A stretch of 20,558 nucleotides of DNA from Chromera velia (lineage: Eukaryota > Sar > Chromeraceae). The position numbers were made by a program, and so were the translations under genes. Below, one piece after another: positions 1 to 9,945 of this stretch. Below the pieces are notes generated by a model, which saw nothing but the letters and a program-made list of their open reading frames with translations, ran no database searches and was not told where the DNA came from. Location: positions 4,370 through 24,927 of the forward strand of contig JAHBMJ010000089.1 in the NCBI GenBank assembly GCA_018398765.1, given 5' to 3'. The number at the start of each line of letters is the position of its first letter. Position 1 is the first letter of the stretch.

Positions 1-68
1 AAATATGCTAAAAGTAGGCTTTAAGTAGCCTAAAACTTAGCTTAAAGGCTTATAAAAAGGTAGTGGGA

Positions 69-122
69 CGAGCGGTGGGCGGCCCGCCTAACTTAGTGAA
101 GCAGGGCGGGGCGGGCCGCTCG
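69..122. other. GC-rich imperfect inverted repeat
   Basis: The arms CGAGCGG (69-75) and CCGCTCG (116-122) are complementary, and each has a GC-rich inner part (GGCGGCCCGCC on the left, GGGCGGGGCGGG on the right). The first 60 bases are AT-rich, so composition changes sharply here. No function is assigned. Confidence 0.4.
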
Positions 123-186
123 AACTGTACTGTACTGTACTATACTAGTTTTGCTTCTACATTGTACTGTACTAGTGCAACTATGA

Positions 187-218
187 CACATACACATACA
201 CACACACACATACACACA

Positions 219-316
<98 letters not shown>

Positions 317-329
317 TACACACACACAC
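187..329. repeat. (CA)n microsatellite with TA interruptions
   Basis: Almost pure CA dinucleotides with scattered CATA steps and a TA run at about 283-300. It sits at the 3' end of the decayed minus-strand reading frame and replaces any recognisable end of that frame. Open frames across it (His-Thr or Cys-Val repeats) are repeat translations, not genes. Confidence 0.95.
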
Positions 330-1985
330 CTTTGGATGGAGACTTTTCTTCGTCCAAGGAATTGAGACGTTCATAAATGCCCTGGCAGATGTCTCTAAGA
401 TTGTTTGCCATCCAGGAAACGAACGCCTCAACCTCCATCAACACAAACTCTGACTGTTGGGTGCCACCGCTGGGAATGGTCACGCAATCTCCAATTGCAA
501 TCGCAACGATGGATGCGATGGCCGTGAGCTGGAGAATGAAACGCTTTCTGAAATGGTGCTGTAGTGGATATCTCAATCCCAATTCGCCCATGAACTCCCT
601 CAGTCCCAAAGCTCCATGAGCGCAGAACACGTCTTTGATTCGCTTTGATTCTACTACACACCTCTGCTGTCCTCAAACCACCTTCCATCGATATGGCGCT
701 AGAGAACAGGAAAGAAAAAGAGCTGTCTGCATCTGCAAATTCGGAGTGCTTCGCTGCAAGAGTCCCCTAATCAACATAATTGACAGCCAGACGGATGATC
801 GTGTAAGAATCATCAATCTCCATCTGGGTGAAAGCAGCCTTTGCTTTCTCCCTCTCGCGCTCAATGTAGCATTTTGATGCATTGGCGAGTAAAGGGGAGA
901 GTGCCTCGCTTTTTGAACGCAAGGCCTCCACTGCTTTCAGGAACTCATTCACAACCAAACTCAGTCTGTCATGAGGGACCCCCTGCGTCCCTGCAGACTT
1001 GAATGCAAGTCTGACCTCTTTCTCTATTTTTAAAGCAGCAGTGGTTAAATCGTGCTCGGCCCCTTTATAAGTAGGAAAGGCTATCCGGAGGTCTTTTCCT
1101 TGCCTGCACTCTTTCTGTTTTCCGTATATAAGATGGTGTTCATCTACGACAGCCCATGACGCTGCTGCATCTCTGATCGCTGCAAGCCCATGCACCCTTC
1201 ATTTGTTTGACCTTCAACCACTTTACTGTCTTCTCAATCTGGAAAGTGGAAGTGAACTGCTGGACTGCTATCTGAATATCCACCTCACTTTTTTTTTTTG
1301 AAGTCACTTTGGGTTTTGGAGCTGCTTTCGCATTGAGCTTTGGCAATGCAAGTCAGGACTTAGGTCAGGACACAGGCTTTTTGGAGGGAGAAGGATGGGA
1401 AAGTGGATCAGGAGGGGAATCTTGGGCGAAACCCAGAGCAGTCTCAGCCTCTGGTGCTTGGGAGTTGGAAGGTGCTACTAGCTGAGGAGGCAGGCTGAGG
1501 CTCCAACATCTTGGCGCAGGCTTTTTGGGGGCAAAAAAGGAAGGGATGCCTCTTCGGCTCTTCATCATAAGAAACAGCTGGTCAAAAGCTGTTTATATGA
1601 GGGTTATAATACTCTGCTGAAGAGAAGCATGTGCTTCTCTTCTAACGATAGCCTGCTCTCTCATATCTTCGCGAGCCTGATCAGCTAGGAGTGCGTTGAG
1701 TCTAGTCGCTTTCCACAACTGTGCTGCTGCCTTCTCTCCTTCATTGTGGATGTGATCAGAGAAGTAGAAAGCTTTTGATAGTCCAACAAACTTTTGGAAC
1801 AAAATCTTACATGGAGACAGCTTTGAGTTGTTGAACTTCAAAAATCAACCTTTGAACTCGTCGTCCGATTTGCACTGTCTGCGCATAGCTTTCTATTTTT
1901 TCAAGGCACTCTCGACTTCTAGCTCTAAAAAATCTTCTAAAAGCCTGTTAGCAGCATCCCAGAACTCTTCTGAAACGTCTGCCAT
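330..1985 (-). pseudogene. Decayed protein-coding frame, unrecognised family
   Basis: Reading leftwards from an ATG at 1985 (MADVSEEFWDAANRLL), one frame runs to 1140 and looks like protein throughout. It is cut by TAG at 1893, TGA at 1845, TAA at 1593 and TGA at 1365 and 1353. Near 1195 the sense shifts frame to a 140-residue charged helical part (HGLAAIRDAAASWAVVDEHH ... KCYIEREREKAKAAF), closed by TAG at 767. That frame continues weakly to about 640, then shifts again to a stretch with a hydrophobic segment (FILQLTAIASIVAIAIG) and an acidic-basic tail ending in the CA array. The middle part is Pro/Lys-rich. I recognise no domain. The stops and shifts suggest an old gene or mobile-element ORF. 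A multi-exon gene is an alternative, but stops recurring within one uninterrupted frame argue against it. Confidence 0.5.
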
Positions 1986-2050
1986 CGTGGGCAGACCAGG
2001 GTTGTGAGGAGACGGCAGATAAAAAAAAGTTTGAAATTTCGAGCCCTTGG

Positions 2051-2106
2051 GAGTCTCACACACAGAGCACCCCCAAGAGAGTCTCACACACAGAGCACCC
2101 CCAAGA
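2051..2106. repeat. 28-bp tandem duplication, two perfect copies
   Basis: Copies at 2051-2078 and 2079-2106 are identical (start GAGTCTCACACACAGAGCAC). The duplication lies just upstream, in the minus sense, of the decayed reading frame. Confidence 0.95.
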
Positions 2107-2207
2107 TTCCGACTCAGGGCTTTAGTAAGGACCTCTTAGGGATGAAGATTGGCCACTCTGTTTTCATCAACTTGGTCTCACTTCTGGAAAGCACCAGAAA
2201 AGTGAAC

Positions 2208-2256
2208 ATGGGTCGGCTATAGACCCCCCCCCCCCCCCGGGGGGGGCCCGACCCAT
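2208..2256. other. C15/G8 hairpin with 9-bp perfect arms
   Basis: ATGGGTCGG (2208-2216) and CCGACCCAT (2248-2256) are perfect reverse complements. Between them is a run of 15 C (2224-2238) directly followed by 8 G (2239-2246), which can pair as well. The surroundings are AT-rich. It could be the end of a mobile element, a recombination scar or an assembly-sensitive homopolymer; nothing decides between these. Confidence 0.7.
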
Positions 2257-2712
2257 ACGGTCGGTTTTGATTTTTTTGATGACCCCACACTCGAGCGATC
2301 GATCTTTTATAACATTTTACAAGCTTACTAGCATCAAATTCTAACTCAGATACCCCCTCTGCTTTTAAAGGTTACATTTCACTTCCATTTTACCCGAGTC
2401 GCAGCCCGACCGGGTCGATTGAGCATGGAGCTTGTCGTAGTGCTCAGTATGCATTGTTATAAACAGTGATTAACAATGTACTGCTATAAATTATCAGCTA
2501 GGTTATTAGAAGGCTTTATCTAGCGGTACTAGCTAAATTGAACAAGCTGACTACGTTTTAAGGCAATTGGTTAAAGATATTCTATATCTTTTTTAAAAAA
2601 ATATAAACGGGCCATAATAAACCTTTAGAGATTTAGATATCTTTTGAGAGATCTTTGGCTAAGATTTAGAGGTAGAACTTTTCGAGGTGGTTTGGAAACT
2701 AATTCTTACTAA
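2257..2712. other. AT-rich intergenic stretch, no gene seen
   Basis: Stops are dense in all frames. The base composition resembles that at 13980-14650. A small GC-rich patch near 2400-2420 (GCCCGACCGGGTCG) echoes the hairpin arms upstream. It includes the probable 3' region of the cyclophilin gene, which stops at 2713 in the minus sense. Confidence 0.5.
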
Positions 2713-3178
2713 TTATTTGTCAGAAGTGATGCCGAAGAATCCGAATCTGTTAGCCTTCTCCACCGTCTCCTTCTGCTGTATCTTTTTGGCCTTCAGTTCC
2801 GCCTGTCTTCTGTTGTCTTCCTCAGTCAGCTTCTTCTTGTCGATCAGAATGGGCTGCAGAGAGGACGCAGGCACCGCTTGGAACTCAGACTCCGTCTCCG
2901 TCTCCTTGTCCTTCTTGGCCTTGCTTCTCTCCTGGGCCCTTGTCTCATCGTACACAGACCGCAGAGAGGGCTCCACAGGGTCGTCGTAGACACCGCAGGC
3001 TCGAATGCGGACCTGCAGGGGAACGAGGAGATATACACGTAAATAAATGTACACACAACAATCATCTAGACAATCAGTATATCCTTTTCCGTCTCCCGCC
3101 TCCACCGCCCGGTCATCCAATAGGGATGATCAAATCCAGACAGCTAGATGGAAAGAGAGAAGCATTCTTGCTTTCAAG

Positions 3179-3209
<31 letters not shown>

Positions 3210-3232
3210 AGGTAGGAAGCAGTAACTACTGG

Positions 3233-3297
<65 letters not shown>

Positions 3298-4640
3298 CAG
3301 ACCAGCTACTGACCGGTTGTCGCGGTCTGTTGCCGACGCCCCTCGTTTTGACTTGATCCAGAGTCGCAAGCGTCTCCTCACCCCCCGTCACCCTGCCAAC
3401 AGCAACAAATCGGTCGTCTGCATACTCCGCAATCTGCAGCAGCAAATCATAGATATGTAGACGCGCAGGCGAAGTAAAGTCTGCAGCATGTAGGCCTGCG
3501 TTCCTAGCAAGACATCGTCAGTGGCGCCAGGAGAAAGAGGAAGAGGGCACTGACTGGCAGGCAGACAGACGGGCCGGTAGGCAAAGGGACAGGCAGACAG
3601 ACAGAGAATCAAAAACGAAAGACACAGAGAGGCCCAGCAACAGCCGCCCTCACCAACAAACAGAGAGACAGGCAGACATCCAGACGGACAGACTGACGTC
3701 ATTTCTGGTGATGAGGAATCTAGAGTCGAGCAAGTACGGAGGTTGTCCGGATCGGATCATGCTCACCACGTTGTGCCCTACCACCGAGTGTCTGTATGCC
3801 ACCAAACAAGCGTAGCATGAATGAAACGGCAACAACAGGAACAACAACAAAAATAGGTAGGGAGCAAAAGCAATCAGCTATAAATGCTCTCTCCAGCACT
3901 ACGTCGTGCCCCAAGAGACAGAGAGAGGCTACGGGAGACAGAACCTCCCTTTACTATCTTGCAAACCTGTGGGGAGATCGATGCTCTCCAGCCAACGCGG
4001 GACCAGCCGAAGTCTTTCATGTTGACTTGAAGAATGGAACAAAAACAACATATGCTGTTCAAAATCAGCTGAGAGAAATGAAGAGCTAATTGATCACTTT
4101 AGAGCAACCGACCGTATCCGAAAATTCTCCCGAGCGAAGGGAGCCCCAAAAGAAGACCTCCCCCTAAGACCGCGCCCCTCATCCCCGATGTCTCCGAACT
4201 GGAAGGGATGGAATGGGAAGGTGGGGGGGAGGGCATCGATTGAAAAGAATTGAGATGAAAGAAAGCGACAGAAGAGAGGAAACGACTTGGGTGAGTGAGT
4301 AGGCAGGGAGGAACAATTGATTCTTGCCGTGACTGTTGATGCACTTACTGGGATCCTCAGGATGTCATCTATCTTGTTCAAAGACATGGTGGAGGGAGAT
4401 GGATTATGGGGAAAGGGATAAACTCAGCTTGAGCAATGAAGGAAAGCAGAGCTCCGACAAAGGCAGCGGCATCCGGACGAAAGAAAATCAAAACAAAAGA
4501 CAGATAACAGAGGAAAACATACATGCGACCCTCGCAGAGGGAGACACAGATTAGGAAGGACAGACAGACAGGCAGGCAGACAGGCGGATAGACAGGGAGG
4601 CAGCCAGTCTCGAGACAGGCAGACACACACAGACGGAAGA

Positions 4641-4676
<36 letters not shown>

Positions 4677-4692
4677 CAGACACACACACACA

Positions 4693-4755
<63 letters not shown>

Positions 4756-4927
4756 AGAAAGAGAGAGAGAGAGAGAGACAGAGAGGCAGAGGGGCAGAGA
4801 GGCAGAGAGACAGAGAGACAGAGAGACAGAGAGACAGAGAGACAGAGAGACAGAGAGACAGACAGAGAGACAGAGAGACAGACAGAGAGACAGAGAGACA
4901 GACAGAGAGACAGAGAGATAGAGAGAC

Positions 4928-4972
<45 letters not shown>

Positions 4973-6321
4973 CAGAGAGACAGAGAGACATAGAGACAGA
5001 GAGACAGAGAGACAGAGACAGAGACAGAGACAGAGACAGAGACAGAGATAGAGACAGAGATAGAGATAGAGAGAGAGAAGAAAGATAGAGACTTATAGAC
5101 ACACCTGCAGGTTGATGTCCCTCAACACTCGAAACATCGTACTGTTTTCATAGCTTACTCCCTTGTCGCCCCTGCACAGCGAAATGGAACACACACAAAA
5201 AGACGCAAGAAACAGTGAATAGATTGAGTAGGATGGGGGTAGGGAGAGACCGGCGAGAGAAAGACACACGAACACATTTCGTCATTTCTCCCCTTGCTCT
5301 TTTTCATCTGCTTTCCTTTCATGAGCTTCAGTCACCTATCTATGCATGAGCATGTAAATGCGTGTATGCACACATGGCAGACCTGCACAGAGATGCGAAG
5401 TTGTCTGCCGCTTTGGGCACAATCTTTCCGTACAGCGTGATGTTGATTCTTCCGAGGAACACGCCTCTCTTCTCGAACTCCATCCAGACTCTCTCTGTGG
5501 GCTCTGGGAGGGTCTCGTTGAGAAGAATCCAATCCTCACGGGGGGGTGGAATGCCCTTGTCAACATTGATCTCCTCCAGAGGAGACAGCAGCTGGTCGGT
5601 GTTGTTCGCAAACACCTCGTCCTGGGCTGTAGGGAAAGGCACGGCAGTATTTTCGTTGATTCATTCATTCATGCATGCATGCATGCATTCAGTCAGTCAG
5701 TCAGTCAGTCAGTCAGTCAGTCAGTCAGTCAGTCAGTCAGTCAGCCAGCCAGTCGATTATTTACCCATTTGTTCGTTCATTCGTGCATGCATGCAAAGAG
5801 GGGCCGAAAGCAAACAAGTGTAGAGGAAGGGGGTGGGGGCTGCATACGAAGTGGTGGAGAGAAGTTGCAGATCATGCTTGATTTGAAATCAATAGAGAAG
5901 GAAACTACCCGTCTAGCACAAATGCCCCCCCAAACTGACCTGATGCCAAAGGTACAGCTCCAGAGAGTACAACTTGAACTCCCCCCCACGCCCCTATTGC
6001 TGCTGCTGCTGCAGCAGCTCTGCGGAGACCGTCACGTCTCCCTCCCCGTCTCCCTTCCACCACAAAGGACCGATCCCCTTCCTCTTCATCAAAGCTCAAG
6101 AAGCTCAGACTCTCTCCCTCCTTTCTACTACTAAACTCTTCTTCACAACCCGTCTCAAGGCCCAAAGCCGAGGCCGGCCACGTCCCCCGCCGTGTTCCTG
6201 AACGGAGACGCCCTCCTCTTTCGAGGAGACGGCTTGACTCGGAGAGACGGAACGCCGCACAGGGGCAGACAGACAAAAATGCGGCGGCTGCCGCCAGCCA
6301 GAGTTCAGGCAACCTCTTCAT
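2713..6321 (-). CDS. Cyclophilin-type peptidyl-prolyl isomerase, predicted thylakoid-lumen targeted (7 exons)
   Basis: Exons in sense order: 6321-5940, 5626-5383, 5171-5105, 4198-4098, 3791-3698, 3433-3314, 3012-2713. All junctions are GT-AG and phase-compatible, giving 435 residues; an in-frame TGA six codons upstream supports the start. Residues 1-23 are a signal peptide ending CAA, with Phe24 next, as in complex-plastid presequences. Residues 24-90 are transit-like. R100-R101 precede a hydrophobic stretch (102-123) and an ASA site at 126-128, a Tat-like lumen signal. The mature N-terminus (129-173) leads to a cyclophilin domain (174-343): GRINITLYGKIVPKAADNF, ENSTMFRV, the MIRSG strand and FVAVGRV. 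By alignment to CypA, Arg55 (R223) and Gln63 (Q231) are kept, but Phe60 is Ile, Gln111 Arg, Phe113 Leu, Trp121 Tyr and His126 Phe, so catalysis may be weak. A charged Lys/Glu tail (344-435) is additional to the family core. Family call firm; location and splicing predicted. Confidence 0.9.
3182..3298. repeat. (ACAG)n, (CA)n and (GA)n tracts in cyclophilin intron 6
   Basis: ACAG repeats at 3182-3211, CA at about 3234-3278, then GA at 3279-3298. All lie inside intron 6 (3313-3013), so in the sense strand they form a CT/GT-rich tract. Confidence 0.95.
4557..5090. repeat. Compound GA/CAGA/CA microsatellite in cyclophilin intron 3
   Basis: About 530 bp of GA, CAGA, GACAGA and CA units fill more than half of intron 3 (5104-4199, 906 bp). 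In the sense strand it is almost pure pyrimidine, so the intron is a very long CT tract. Long Ser-Leu-Ser-Leu open frames here are repeat translations. Confidence 0.95.
5657..5755. repeat. (TCAT)n, (GCAT)n and (CAGT)n tetranucleotide block in cyclophilin intron 1
   Basis: Three adjoining tetranucleotide arrays lie inside intron 1 (5939-5627). The GCAT part is self-complementary. Two plus-strand open frames crossing it are antisense shadows of exon 2 plus the repeat. Confidence 0.95.
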
Positions 6322-6930
6322 GGGAGCTATCGCTACTCAATTGAGCTTCTGGTCTCTTCCGTGGGGCTTCAAGGGGATGTCCACAGGCTTTAGGCACGCG
6401 TTGTCAGAGCTGCAAGGGGCCTCTCGGCCGCGTCCGCATATCTAGCGGGCCCGCGGCCCATGGGGACGTCCGGCCGACTCATGTAACTCCGTGCGAACGT
6501 CTCGAAGTTTCCATATCCCGTACAGCTAGCTTACCCGGTGAAACGTCATTTCGTGCCCCTCAAGCTATACTTTACGGGGCCGTATACTCACCTCGCGCGA
6601 GCCGATTTTGCGGCCATGCACCTGCCTGAAGCCATGCAGCTGCATGCTTTTATGCCGTCTATACATGCACAAGGAATCAACTTTCATGCACGTATATCTT
6701 GTCCTTGCTGGAACCTCCGTTACCATTCTTTTCACCCCTTCCCTGTTTCAGACTTCCCGAAGTGTCATCTGAACCAGTTGACTTGTTCATCCTTTCGCCT
6801 AACCTCACAGCAAAACACAACGGAAAGAACAAGCAACAGTTGCTGAGAAGAAGCAAAGCCGATTCTTCGCTGTGGCTGTCTGTCTATCCTTTGTGATTCT
6901 TCAATATCCTACCCGAATACCTTTGCCAAG
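6322..6930. promoter_or_regulatory. Head-to-head spacer, candidate bidirectional promoter
   Basis: 609 bp separate the start codons of the divergent cyclophilin and kinase genes, so both 5' UTRs and core promoters should lie here. A GC-rich part at about 6420-6480 contains the 10-bp palindrome GCGGGCCCGC (6445-6454). The right part carries several CATGCA-type words (about 6614-6690). The kinase start is preceded by A at -3 (CCAAGATG). No TATA box or known element is assigned, and a 5' UTR intron cannot be excluded (TTTCAG at 6745-6750). Confidence 0.45.
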
Positions 6931-9896
6931 ATGTCTTCTAGAGTTGCACCCATGCCTGACTACCCGACTGCACCCTCGGGTGTGGCTCCGGAGCTTCCTA
7001 TTCCCTCAACTGAGCAGGTGGAGGCTGCAAAGGAGATGAGGAGATCTTCTTTCACAACACCTGTGGAGGGCCAAAGGAAGACCATCCAGAAACTTCCTGC
7101 CGACGCCAAATTTGAAGACTTCTACTTTATGGGCCAGACTCTTGAAATCTGCCAACAGGCAGCACAATCAAGCACAAGACCCATTCTGAAGGAGGTGAGT
7201 CGAGAACCTCTCCTCATTCCATTCAATCCTCGTTACGTATCCTGTCTTGTCTCTGTAGCGTCAACAAGTGTTGCTTCCTCAACTTAACAACTGTTGTTTG
7301 GGGATCTTCATCTCCCTCCCTTCTGTGTTCTGTGCTGCGTGCAGTGTCTGGAGGTGCCTGACCTTCAGCCCCGCATCGTGAAGGTGATCCCCAAATCAAA
7401 AGTCCCCGCTTCCGCAGGAGGAGTCGAGTCAGTCATTCTCACTCTTTTCTCCTTTTTTCTCTCTGTTCCTTTGTAGAATTATGTGTTGCTGCCAGTTTGC
7501 TTCCTTGTTTTCCTTCCGGCTTTCTCTTTTCTCTGCCCTCTTCCTATCCCCATATCACTTTCTTTTACCGCTGTGCAGTCTCTGGAGAAAGCTGTGCGAG
7601 AGACTTCTGAACTTGGAGGAGCACACCAACATCATGAAGGTCAGTCAATTTCAGTCGGTCGGCAGGCAAACGGATGCAGGCAAGTGTTTGCGGCAGGGGG
7701 GGGGGGCTGGTCGTATCATACACCTGTCAGTGTGCAAAATGATTATTCCGAGAGGTACCAACTCAAGAGGAAGGCCAGAAGCGCACAAGTCACCACTAAC
7801 TGTACAAAAACAGGGGAAGCTTTTCTGTCAAAGCAACACATTGTCGTCTGTGTCGGTGTTCATGCTGTGGTTGTGCTGCCTGTCTGTTTATTTTTCTGCA
7901 GCTTCTTGAGGTCTTTGAATCTGCTGAGAGTTTCTTTCTGGTTGCGGAGAAGCTGGAGGGAGGAGAACTGTTTGACTTCCTCCTGACCCAGAAAGCTGTC
8001 CCAGAGGAGACCTGCAAGTTCATCATGAGGCAGATTATCGCATCAGTCAACCATCTTCACGCCAGAGGAATCTTGCACAGAGACGTCAAACCTGAAAACC
8101 TCATGTTTCGGTCAGCAAAAATCACTCTCTTCGATTTTTTCTGTTTGCTGGCATCCTCAGAAACAGAAGATGCTGTTGTGCATCCTCTTTGCAGATTCAT
8201 TCTCTCTGCCCAGTATTCCATTTGTTGTTCCCCTCTGGCGTTAGCCACGATGGCGTGTGTGTGTTTTCCGTTCTCAGACTAGCACCCACCTTTGATTCTC
8301 AGACTGGCCTTCTTGTTTTGATTTCAATGCAGGTACAGATGTTTGATCTTTGTTCCCCTCTGGCGTTTGCATGTTTTGCTGACTTTGAGCACTCGAACCT
8401 CTGTGGCATTCTTGACTAAACAATGACCACTCATTCGTGCAGGTACACCCCCACAAGCGCCCCCAACAGCCAGGCAGCCCACGAATTGGCACTTATCGAT
8501 TTTGACACCTGCAAGATGCTGGATGTCCCGTCAGTCTCTCTCTTTTCTTTGACCTCTCTGTATATGTCCTTTCTGTATTAAATTTGGCTGACTTTGGCAC
8601 CTGGAATAGGCGACGCGTCTTGCAAGTCCCCGTCTCTCTTCATATCTGTCTCCCTGTTTCTGCCTCCTTTTTTTGCTGCGTTCTTTGTGTCTATTTTCCA
8701 TTTTTTGTTGTCTGGACGTCCATGTGTGGTTTTCTTTCCCTCTTTTCAAACAGTGGAAAAAGACTGTGTCTCTGTGAGTTCATGTCCATGCCCTCTCCGG
8801 CTACTCATAAGCACTGTCGTGGAACAGGAAGAGGCCAGTGGGACACTGCCTTTACATATGACACTTGCATGTGTGTGCACTGTGTTCAGTGCCGAGGAAT
8901 ACGGTGAGGTCGTGAACGGCAAGAGACGGCTGGTGGGAACTTACGGCTACCTGGCTCCTGAGGTTTTGAGGGGGGGGGAGTACTCAGCCTCGTCGGACAT
9001 GTGGAGCGTTGGGGTCATCCTTTATATTCTCATGACGGTTGGTTTTGTCAGTAATGCTCTGTTTGTGGGATGCGTGAACGCATTTGCGGTGTCAGCGGTT
9101 GCTGCAAAACTATTGAAGCAGCGCAGTGAATTCGGGGGTGTGCCTTGGCGGGATGCGGCCTGCAGTAGTATGTGTGGGCGGTTGAATGGCCTTATTGTTT
9201 TCTCTCTTCCTTTTTCGGGTATCTGTCGAGGCGCACATGCGGAGGTATTCATGTCGGAGCTGATACGATGGTTTTGTGTGTGTCCTGATTTTAATGCAGG
9301 GCATTCCCCCGTTGCCGATGGAGAACATGAACAGCGCCAAAGAATCGGCTGAGGTTCACAAGAGCATGGAGAAACTGGGGGTTAGTGAGAGCCTTGCATG
9401 GTCTCGTCTGCATGTGTGCGCCTTCTTTCTTCAGTCCTGTTGTCTGGACCTTTTCTTCTTCGGACTCAAACCTCTGGAGCAGAGGTGATTGCACAGTGTC
9501 GTTTGTGATCTGAGTGCACAGATGTTCCCGCTGCCATTTGTCTGTTGCGTTTCTCTTTCCCTTTCTCCCGGCGCGCGCTTTGTTCTGGTCATGAGGGAGA
9601 CCGAAAGGAAGTGCCTGCCTGGTCCAAAGGGGAGAGAAGAGCGTCCTTGCTCGTCTGGGTGTTCGTACACTGCTCGTGCTCTGGGATGAGGGTGTGAGCG
9701 TGGGGTTGTGATCAAGAGACAAGGAAAAGGATAGCAAGGTCGTGTTTTTACCCTCTGCCTTCTTTTTTGCAGATCGACTTTGACTGCCCCCCCCTCCCGA
9801 GCTTTCCAAAGGCCAGGGACCTGTGCGTCCGTCTCCTCCAATTCGACCCTCGAGTCAGACTCGCAAATGCAAGAGAGGCACTTGCACATCCTTGGT

Positions 9897-9945
<49 letters not shown>

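Noticed and set aside
3978-4034. Exon-like minus segment NMKDFGWSRVGWRASISPQ between cyclophilin exons 4 and 5
   Set aside because: Joining exon 4 directly to 3791 restores the expected cyclophilin order (..ALK-HSVV..SMIRSG) with matching phase. Inserting this segment breaks the phase or the fold.
4378-5102. Open frames rich in Ser-Leu or Cys-Val on the minus strand
   Set aside because: They translate the microsatellite within cyclophilin intron 3, and the flanking exons join in phase without them.
5358-6134. Plus-strand open frame of 258 codons
   Set aside because: Antisense to cyclophilin exons 1 and 2 and to a tetranucleotide array; no domain.
8594-9352. Plus-strand open frame of 252 codons
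   Set aside because: It reads through introns 5 and 6 of the kinase; only the part at 8890-9037 is exon.
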